Part shown: in pieces, positions 27,216-37,400 of the stretch
Numbering within the stretch: the stretch's first letter is position 1
How the letters are laid out: each line of letters opens with the position of its first letter
Source of the DNA: ECT2AJA-044 sp965262845
Lineage (GTDB): Bacteria > Bacteroidota > Bacteroidia > Flavobacteriales > ECT2AJA-044
Direction: 5' to 3'
Length of the DNA: 64,000 nt
Assembly (NCBI GenBank): GCA_965262845.1
Contig: CBDHFX010000001.1
Span: 124,001 to 188,000, forward strand
Program-made: the position numbers and the translations under genes
Notes under the pieces: model-generated
What the model was told of the DNA's origin: nothing
The model's input: the letters and a program-made list of their open reading frames with translations, nothing else
Databases searched by the model: none

Positions 27216-28332
27216 GCCGAGGGTCCTGATCCTCAATTACGAATTCCCCCCGATAGGGGGGGGGGCTGCGAATGCAACCTATTACCTGTTAAAGGAATTC
27301 GGCCTGCGGCCGGATGACGTACATGCAACTCTGATCACGTCTTCGGAAAATGAAGAGCGTATCGGGTCATTTGCCGAAAACGTTGTCATACATTACCTGG
27401 ACATCGGTAAAAACGGACAGGTCCACTATCAAAGCCAAAGGGAGCTTCTTGTGTATTCGTACAAAGCCTGGAGGCGCGCCCGCTATCTCCACAGTCAGGA
27501 TCCTTTTGATCTCATACATGCCTTTTTGGGCATCCCCTGCGGATTTATAGCTATGCATCTGGATCTTCCGTACATCGTTTCGCTACGGGGGAGTGATGTC
27601 CCTTTTTACAATGACCGCTTCTATTGGCAGGATACGTTCCTTTTTAAGCGATTGAGCAGGAAAATATGGAAAAGGGCAAAACATGTAGTGGCCAACTCCG
27701 ACGGTTTAAGATCGCTCGCTCAGAAATCGGCAAAAGAGCAGCAGATAACCGTTATACCAAATGGAATTGACCTTTCGGAATTCAGGGAAGCTGCCCGTAT
27801 GGCAGACCAGGGGCCATTACGGATCATAAGTACGGGGCGGCTTATCCCGAGGAAAGGCTATAATTTACTTTTGGAGGCCGTCAAAGACCTGCAGGGTGTC
27901 CGTGTATCGATCATTGGAGATGGGCCTGAAAAAGCCAGACTAACTGCTCAGGCAGAGCATTTGGGAGTGGAACTGGTCCTTCACGGCGCCGTGTTACGCG
28001 AAAGCATTCCCTCTTTACTTGCTGATGCCGATCTGTTTGTCCTTCCTTCATTAAATGAGGGGATGAGCAATGCTGCGCTCGAAGCCATGGCTGCCGGTTT
28101 GCCACTAATCCTAACCGACGTTGGTGGCAGTAAGGAATTAATTCACGGGAATGGCTGGATAATCCCCAAGGGATCTGCCGAAGAGATCACGCGCTATGTC
28201 CGGCATCTGCTGGAAAACCGTTCCGAACTCAAAATAATGGGGTCAAGATCAAGAGAACGGGCAAAATCAATGAGCTGGACATCAGTAGCCGAACACTACC
28301 TGATCCTTTACTCCGAAACCTTCACTGGTTAA
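27160..28332 (+). CDS. Family 4 glycosyltransferase with a G10 tract near its 5' end
   Basis: 390 residues of GT-B fold. The N-terminal domain has RVLILNYEFPPIGGGAAN, and the C-terminal domain STGRLIPRKGYNLLLEA, IGDGPEKARLTAQA, VLPSLNEGMSNAALEAMAAG (the E-x7-E nucleotide-sugar site). It should transfer a sugar from a nucleotide donor onto a growing glycan. TTG 27160 and TTG 27190 are both possible starts, and the first overlaps the GT2 gene by 56 bases; no ATG is available. A run of ten G residues (27256-27265) encodes GGG in the FPPIGGG motif and could vary in length, switching the frame. The coding sequence is more AT-rich than the GT2 gene. Confidence 0.88.
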   Translation: MKAQKTIVTALRASSITNRPRVLILNYEFPPIGGGAANATYYLLKEFGLRPDDVHATLITSSENEERIGSFAENVVIHYLDIGKNGQVHYQSQRELLVYSYKAWRRARYLHSQDPFDLIHAFLGIPCGFIAMHLDLPYIVSLRGSDVPFYNDRFYWQDTFLFKRLSRKIWKRAKHVVANSDGLRSLAQKSAKEQQITVIPNGIDLSEFREAARMADQGPLRIISTGRLIPRKGYNLLLEAVKDLQGVRVSIIGDGPEKARLTAQAEHLGVELVLHGAVLRESIPSLLADADLFVLPSLNEGMSNAALEAMAAGLPLILTDVGGSKELIHGNGWIIPKGSAEEITRYVRHLLENRSELKIMGSRSRERAKSMSWTSVAEHYLILYSETFTG

Positions 28333-28348
28333 AACCATTCTCAACAAA

Positions 28349-28373
28349 AAAACCCTCCGCAATGGAGGGTTTT
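28349..28373. terminator. Bidirectional terminator between GT4 and the giant adhesin
   Basis: A stem ccctcc/ggaggg (28353-28358 and 28364-28369) with a GCAAT loop is flanked by an A run on the left and a T run on the right, so it works for both converging genes. Confidence 0.9.
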
Positions 28374-28402
28374 CCTTTACTATTTAGCAGCAGGACTTCC
28401 GC

Positions 28403-31400
28403 CTACTTCCGGATCACCACCAACCGGCGGCTATCTGTGTGGCGTCCATTACTGATCACAACGTTGTACACCCCACTGGCCAGATCACTTATATCCAGAC
28501 GCAACTGACCATTCACCGCATTTGGCTCGCTGGTCGTACGCACAAGCTGACCCAGGTGATTCATCATCGTCACTTCCAGATCCACCTCGCTGGTGAAGTC
28601 GTAGCCAATAAAGACCTCATCCGCCGTCGGGTTCGGATACAGGGTAATGTGCTGAGCAAAGCTTCGCTCTTCAATGCCAACGTTAGTGGTTTGCCCTGTC
28701 CCGGTAGCAGAACATCCATTTGCATCGGTGACCACAACAGTGTAGGTGCCGTAAGCCAATGACGTTGCTATTTCGGTATACTGGGGAGGGTTACTGCTCC
28801 ATACGTAACTGTAAGGCGGGGTTCCACCTGTTACGTTAGCCGTTAGCTCGTTAGGAGCAGGACCAGCGGTAGGGTTGGCGATCAGTTCAGCCGGCTCGGC
28901 AATGTTCACCTGATTTTGGACGTTGCACCCTAAGGCATCGGTAACGACCACATCATAAACTCCTGCAGCCAGGCCGCTGATGTTCTGAGTGGTTGCTCCA
29001 GTACTCCATAGGAAGCTGTATGGAGGAATACCTCCGTTCACATTCAAACTGGCCGATCCGTTCGTTGCACCAAAGCAACTTGCGTCCTGCTGTATAATGC
29101 TTGTTGAAATGGCCGCGTTCTGTGCAATCGTAGCGCTGACATTTATGGTACATCCGTTGTCATCAGTGACTGCTACATTGTAGGTTCCCGCAGATACGTT
29201 CAACAGATCCTGGGTAATGTCTCCATTGCTCCAGCTATAGGTATAGGGTGCCGTACCTCCGGTAACGGTCAGATCAACCGTACCGGTTAAATCGCCAAAA
29301 CAGTCTACATCAGTTACTATCATTGAGCTAAGCAGGGGCGTTGGCTCGCCAATGGTCACGCTCAATGCAAACGTACATCCGTTCGCATCAGTAATGGCAC
29401 ATGAATAAGGACCCGCACCTATACTGACCAGGTCCTGGCCAATAAATCCATTGTTCCACAGATAGCCGTATGGAGGGGTACCTCCGGTCACCGTGACGTC
29501 AACCGCTCCATCATTACCACCATTACACGACACATTGGTGATGGTCGTAGTTGCGGCAATACCCGAAGCTGGCTCGTTGACCATTTCCGTAATACTGAGG
29601 GTGCATCCGTTATCATCGGTTATCATACACGTGTATGAACCAGCCGGGATGTTACTCAGGTCCTGGGTATTGTCTCCGGTGTTCCACGAATAGCTATAAG
29701 GAGCTGTGCCACCAGTGACCCCCAGATCAATTGCCCCGCTGCTCGCCCCAAAGCAATCTACATCGGTCGTGTTCGTACTTGCAGTCAAAGAAGACACAGG
29801 CTCTGCCACCGCAAACGTAGCATTAAAGGTACATCCTGCAGCATCAGTGACCGCAACCGTGTATGAACCGGCCTGGACATTGCTCAGGTCTTCCGTGTTA
29901 TCTCCGTTGCTCCAGGCAAATGTATACGGAGACGTACCACCAGCCACCGCTATGTCAATGGCACCGGTCGAATTACCAAAGCACGCCACATCTGTTACAC
30001 TGGCCGTTGCAGATATGGGAGCTGCAGGCTCGTTCACCATCATGCTCGCCGTATGTGTACATCCGTTCGCATCCGTAACAATCACTGAGTACGTACCAAC
30101 AGACAGATTCATCTGGTCCTCGCTAATGGATAAATTGTTCCACAGGAAGTCGTACGGAGGGGCACCTCCGGTCACCGTTATATCAATCATTCCAGTGCTC
30201 GCGCCAAAGCAATCAACGTCTGTAACGGTCGTCAGGACGGTTATAGCATCCGGTTCGGTAATGGTTGCGGAAACACTAGCCATAGCACCGCAATCATCTG
30301 TTACATTGACAACATATATACCGGCGGGCAGATTGGTTCGGTCTTCCGTTCCCACTATTCCATCGCTCCAGGCAATCGTATACGGTGTTGCTCCACCCGT
30401 AATCGTAGTCATGACCGAACCGTCCGAACCACCGTTGCAGTCCACATTGCCGACCGCATCAATAGCTACAGACAATACGTCCGGCCCGCTTAGCATGAAA
30501 GAGGCAGTAGCCACACAGCCGTTGGCATCAGTAACTGTTACCTGGTAGCCTCCCACCGACAGGTTCGACAGATCCTCGGTATTGGCTCCGTTGCTCCAGG
30601 CAAACGTATACGGTGCAGTACCTCCGTTTGGATCTATATCAATTGATCCGGTGGAAGCACCATTACAGTCTACATCAGTCAATTTCACAAGGTTAGCCAG
30701 CAACTGAGAAGGCTGCCCTATAACTGCACCTTTAATGAAGGTCTGACATCCATTCGCATCGGTGACCGTTACCTGGTAACCGCCTGCAAAAAGATCCTGC
30801 ACATTTTGGGTTGTTTCCCCATGACTCCAGGCAAAGCTGTACGGAGAGGTGCCTCCTGACACGCCGATGTCAATAAGTCCGGTGTTATCACCGAAACAGG
30901 TGTGTACATCCTGGAGCGATGTTATGATCGCTGTCAAGGCAGCAGATGGACCCGTTATTATCATTTCGAAGGTCCTGGTACACCCTATCGCATCGGTAAC
31001 CGTTAGCCAATAGGTACCTACAGGCAGGTTCTGTACAATTTGGGTGGCCGCCCCGTGGCTCCATGCAAAACTGTACGGAGGAGTGCCTCCTGACATGGCT
31101 ACACTTATTGAACCCGTACTCTCCCCAAAACAATCCACATGCACTACTTGTCGAGTAGCAATCAGCTCCGTGTTTTTATCAACCACAATGCCTGAAATGG
31201 TATTGTCACATCCGTTGGCATCAGTAATCACTACCTGGTATGTTCCTTCAGGAATATCACTTAGGTCTTGTGTGGAAGCACCACTGAAGGCAGTATTATC
31301 GCTTGTCCAGGAATAGCTATATGAAGGCGTTCCACCCGATACGCTGAGGTCAATAGCTCCGGTATTATCCTCTTCGTAACAAATATGGTCTACACTCAAA

Positions 31401-34400
31401 CTGCTTGTCAAAGGGGCGTCAGGTTCAGTAATGGTTACGACCAATCCCAAAGAACAACCGTTGGCATCGGTGACCATTACCTGGTGAACGCCTGCAGAAA
31501 GATCCAGAGGGTCTTCTACAGTGGAACCGTTACTCCAGCTGTAGGTATACGGAAGCACGCCTCCCACCGCGTAAATGTCAGCTGTTCCATCGTTACCACC
31601 GAAGCAGTTCGCATCGGTAAAGCCAAGTACACTGGCAACCAAATTGGAGAATGGTTCCGTCACCTCCCAGCTTCCCGAAACGGTGCAGCCGTCAGCATCA
31701 GTTACCGTTAGACCGTAGGATCCGGCAGTCAGCCCGCCCAGATCTTCCGTAGTAGCCCCATTGGTCCAGGTGTAGCTGTAGGGGGGCATTCCGTTGCCAG
31801 CTACCGTGATGTCAATAGCTCCCGTAGCATCTCCCTTGCACAATACATCAACCTTGGAAGTGTTCAATGTAATCGTCGCCACCAAACCGATGGTGTAGGT
31901 CTGTTCCCCTACACAGCCGTACGTGTCCGTAATACGTACCGTATAATCTCCCGGACCTACTCCCTCCAGATCCTGATCCGTAGAGATAACGCTGTTCGGG
32001 TCATACGACGTTCCGGAGCTCCAGGAATACAGGTGCGGAGCCGTACCACCCGGGGTCACGTCAATCCTGCCCATTAAATGATTTGCACACTGCTCATCGG
32101 TAACTACTGCATCATTAACCCCAAGCACAGAATCCGGCTCATATATATCCATTGACATAATCTTACAGTACCCCAAGGCATCGCTTATAGTTACCGTATA
32201 GGTTCCGGCAGGCTGCGAATTAAGCGAATGACCAGTACCCAATATCGTTCCGCCATTATTGCTCCAAACATAAGTATACGGAGGAGTACCGCCCGACACA
32301 GTAGTAACCGTCGCAACGCCGTTAAATCCACCCGGACAATAATATACACTGTCCGTTTCCACTTCCGCGAATAAGCCACCAATATCAAATTCCTCCTGAG
32401 CCGAACACCCTTGGGCATCCGTTACAGACACGGTATAGCTACCAGCGACCAGATCGGTCAAATAAACTGTACTATCCTGGAGAACAGATCCCGTACTCGA
32501 AAACGACGGCCCGGTTACCGTGTACGTATACCCTGGCGTACCGCCCGATACCGTAAATGAAGCCGTAGTATCAACCCCAGTATTACAGGGCTCCCTCAAC
32601 TCATATGCAATGGCAATGTTCAATGCATTAATTCCGACCGTTTCATGGAAGACTTCATAGGAAATACATCCGCTGGTCTCGTCTGTTACCTTAATCGTAT
32701 AGTCACCTATACCCAGATTCACAGCCTGAGCTATTCCATTGGTTGCCATTCCTGACTGTCCGAGCGGAACAGTGTCCGGATGCTGACCTGAGTACCACTC
32801 ATAGCTGAATGATGTGCCTGACCCTCCGGTGATCGTCGCCACCACCGATCCGGTTTCATCATAGTAACAAACAATATCGTTAGCATCGCTTGTGAAAACA
32901 ATGTCCACTGAAGGCTCTTCTCCGACAACCGCCTGTTGAATTTTCTTGCATCCATTACCATCAATAACCGTAATGCTGTATGTACCAGCTGTCAACCCGG
33001 TTAACTGACGAGTAACCTGCTCGGCCACCCCGCTGTGAGTGGTTGCGGCGGCGTCGTTCCAGAAGAAGTCGTATGGAGGTGTTCCCCCTTCAGCAGATGC
33101 CGTAATGGTTCCGTCGGCAAATCCATAGCAAGTTGCTATCGTGGTAGTCATGGAAATCGCTAACTGTTCTGGCTGGTCAACTACCACTACAGCTCCTGCT
33201 GCCTGGCATCCGTTCGCATCAAGAGCACTGACCGTGTAGGTATCCGCCTCCAGACCGGACACATTAATTGTAGCTGGTGTCGTCGTAACAAGCGAGTTGT
33301 AAACCGTATTCGCACTGCCGTCTCTTACCGTTACATTATACGTTCCTGTGCCGGAAGACAGCTCAATGTCAATGGAGCCATCATCGGCTTCGAAACAGCT
33401 TAGATCGGTTGACCCAACTACCGTAGTAACCGGATTTGACCCTTCGCCCACGAAGAATGAGAACTCATAGGCACATCCTACGTCATCTTCCACAGTCAGG
33501 ACATAGGTGCCCGTAGCCAATGAGGTAAGATCTGTAGTAACATTCGATATCGATCCTCCGTTCGGGCCGGTCCACGAATAGGCATATGGTGCCGCACCTC
33601 CGCTCAAGGTAATGTGGATCTCTCCTGCCGTACCATTTGTACACGCGGTGTTGTTAACAATATCCACATCCACCTGAACATCGGGCTCACCTACCATGTA
33701 GGTCTCCTTTAGGATACATCCATGGTCGTCTGTTATTGTCAGGGTTATCGGACCGGGATACAGGTTCGAGTCCGCTGACGTCGTAGCCCCCGAAGGCCAC
33801 AGGTAAGTGTATGGAGACTCTCCGCCTGATACTATTACAGAGATCGAGCCATTAGCTACAAAGTTTTCCGCCTCAGGGATATTGCTACAGACAGTATTAA
33901 TGATGGTGGTATCTGTAACGACAAGCGCAGAGGGCTCCGAAACATTATAGCTGTCGGTATACTGACATCCCCTGGCATCAGACACCACTACGTGGTATTG
34001 CCCGGCCGTCAGGTTGGTCAGGGCTGAGGTGATATCCCCCGTATTCCACAGGTAGGTGTATGGAGGCGTTCCGCCCGATACAGCCAGGACCAGGGCCCCG
34101 TCATTACCACCGGAACAGTTTACGTCGGTTGTGGAAGCCGTTGATGTCAGGATGTCCGGCTCGGTAATGGTATAGGAAAAACTCTCTGAGCAACCATTCT
34201 CATCGGTTACATTTAGTGTGTAGACACCACCTGGCACAGCGCTGATCGATTGCCCGGCAACACCGTTGTCCCACATATAGCTAAGTATTCCCGTTCCGCC
34301 GCTTGCCGTTACGGAAACAAAGGCCTGGTTATCACCGTTGCAGTCCAGATCCAACTTGTTAGCCGCATCATTCACCACCGTAATTGCATCCGGTTCATTG

Positions 34401-37400
34401 ATAATAATGTTCGCATAAACCCTTTCACAATCCCTGGAATCAGTTACCGTAAGGGAATAAGTACCAGCCGGTACATTTTGTAGAGAGGGAGTGATGGCCC
34501 CTGTGCTCCACAGGTAGGTATACGGAGGAGTTCCGCCGCTTGTTCCACCGCTGCCTACACCCCCGTCCATTCCTCCGTGACAGGTCACATCAACAGGGGC
34601 AGGATTAGCCACCTCCAGAGCCGCAGAAGGCTGGCTAATGGTGTAATATTCCGTTATCGTGTTGCAGCCATCTGCTATCTGAACATTATAGATCCCAGCT
34701 GCCAACCCACTAACGTCCCTGGTCGTTTCACCATTACTCCAGGTGTACGTATATTCACCGTAGCCTCCCGACACGGTCAGCCATACGGCACCGTCAGCTC
34801 CCGGATTACAGGAGTTCATCACAGAATCACGGGTAACACTAATAGAACTTAATGGCATAATATCCAATGAAGTGCTCGTACTACATCCATTATTATCAGT
34901 AATGGTAAAACCATATGTGCCAGTCGGCAAACCTCCGGGCATAGTGGTGGAGTATGTAAACGGGCTAAGAACAGCCGTATCCTTAACGGTTCCATTGGGG
35001 TGAGTAATGGAAAGCGTGTAGCCCTCAGATAATGCATTGCCTGGATCAGGAGTTCCTCCACTCCATTCTATCTCGAAAAATGGTTCATAATTTCCATTGG
35101 AGCAGTTATGCTCTTCATTAACAAGCAAATTCAGTTCGTCTGGCTCACTTATCGATACTCCTAATACCTCAGCTGTGCAATTGTTGTCATCAGTTACCAC
35201 TACATCGTACCCACCGGCCATTCCGTTGGTCAGGGTCACGTCATGGGACCCCCCGGGCGTTATGATGGTGGTGGCTAAAGCGTCTGTGGTACTCCCCGTA
35301 CTCGTACTCCTCCACTCGTAGGTATACGGAGGTGTTCCGCCCGATACGTTTAAAGTAAACGCCCCGTCGCTATCGCCAAAACAACTTACACCCGTTACAG
35401 AACCCTCATTCACAGCTAGGGCGGGCGGCCTGGTGATGGTGTAGGAAAAGTCCTTCTCGCATCCGTTGCCATCAGTTACAGACACCTGATAGGTTCCGAC
35501 ACTCAGATTGCTGTGTGAAGTACCGGCCGAAAGTCCGTTGTCCCAGGCATAGGTATAACCGGGTGTGCCTCCTGACACAGTTATGCCGATGGAACCATCA
35601 TTGCCAGCTGCGTAGCAAGTGATACTGTTTGCCTCTGCAGTAGCAGCCAGATCATCGGGCTGGTTAATAGTCACGGTAGATGACTCAGTACATCCCTCAA
35701 AGTCGGTTACTACTAGCTGATACTGCCCGGCCGTCAGGTTGGTTGGAGATGAAATTTGTCCCGCGTTCCAGGAATAGGTGTATGGAGGGATGCCTCCGCT
35801 CACTGCCACATCAATTGATCCGGTGCCCGCACCAAAGCAATCTGCGTGCGTAACATCTAATGAGATAGTTATATCCTCCGGCTCAGTAATAGTGTACGGG
35901 AAAGCCTGCTGGCACCCTCCGTTGTCGCCTATCGTCACTTGATAGGTCCCCTGGTTCAGGTTACTACGCGAAATAACGTATGGGGAGCTTAACATGCCGC
36001 TTTGTCCATCATCCCAAACATAGGTGTAATCGGGTGCGCCGCCGCTAATGGTCAGGCTAATGGAACCATCGCTGGCTGCGCAGGCAGTGGCGTTGATTAT
36101 CTGAGGGGTAGCGACCAAGGAACTGGGTTGGGTGATGGCCAGGGCAAACGGTTGAGTACAGTCATTTGCATCAGTAACCGTTGCCTGATATGTTGCAGCC
36201 ATCAGGTTGGCCAGGGCCTGGGTAGTGGCGCCCGTGTTCCACGAGTAACTATACGGAGGCGTTCCGCCCGATACAGCCAAAGTCAGCGACCCGTCATTGC
36301 CGCCGAAACAACTTACGTTGCTGGTACTACTTGTCGATACAGTCAACTGAGCAGCCGGCTGAGTAATGTTATATGTAAACGTCACGTCACAACCATTGGC
36401 GTCCTCTATATAAACAGTCTTAGTAGAACTTGTCGGCCCCAATCCCGACGCGCTTGGTACATCATCAGGGGTATCAGGCCAGTCATAGGTATAAGGAGCG
36501 GTACCGCCCGACACCGTTAAATAAACGGATCCGTCGCCGGCTCCATGACAGCTAACATTATTTACCGTTCCATCAACCGTTAAGGCAGCCGGTTCATTCA
36601 AGGTGTATGAAAAGATCTCCATGCAATTATTGTCATCGGTTACCGTTACGGTGTATCCGCCAGCAGTCACCCGACCAATGTCACTTCCAGTAGAGATAAT
36701 TGTGGCTCCTCCATCGCTCCAGGAATAGTTATACCGACCCGTTCCTCCGGAGACGACAATCGACACCGATCCGTCGCTGCCTCCTGCACAGCTAACATGG
36801 TTAATAGTCTCTACCGCAGTAATCGGATCAGGAAGGACTGTCACCATCCCTGAATTAGTACATGCTCCCTGGTCATCCTGTATTTCTATCTGGTAGGTTC
36901 CTGGCGGCGCTGAGATACTACCCACGTACGGAGAAGTGTCCAAAATTTCCCAGCCAGGACTTAGGCCAACCACCCGCCACTGGTAGTTAGGCGTTCCTCC
37001 GGAGACCATAACCTCAATAACTCCATCCGCGGAGGAGGGACAGGTTGCATCAGTCACCGTTGTTGTAAAGGAAACCCCGTTTGGTGCCGTTATCGCTACA
37101 GGCTCTGACTTAGCGCATCCGAGGGAATCGGTTATTGTCATCTGGTAGGTTCCTGGCGACACTGAGACCGTGCCCTCGTATGGAGAAGTGCTCAATGACA
37201 TCGTAGTGCCAGAAACGCCCCATTGGTAGGGTGGTACTCCTCCGGAGACCGTAACCTCAATAATTCCATCAGAAGCACAATCTGTCGGATCAATCGGGGT
37301 TGCTACAATAGTAATTTGATCCGGTGCCGTCGGAGTTACAAGTGACTTCACAACACATCCTTGGGCATCGGTTACAGTCGCCTGGTAGGTAAAGCCCAAT

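Noticed and set aside
29706..30548. 280-residue plus-strand frame within the giant adhesin
   Set aside because: A shadow caused by the repetitive codon structure of the SprB repeats on the other strand.
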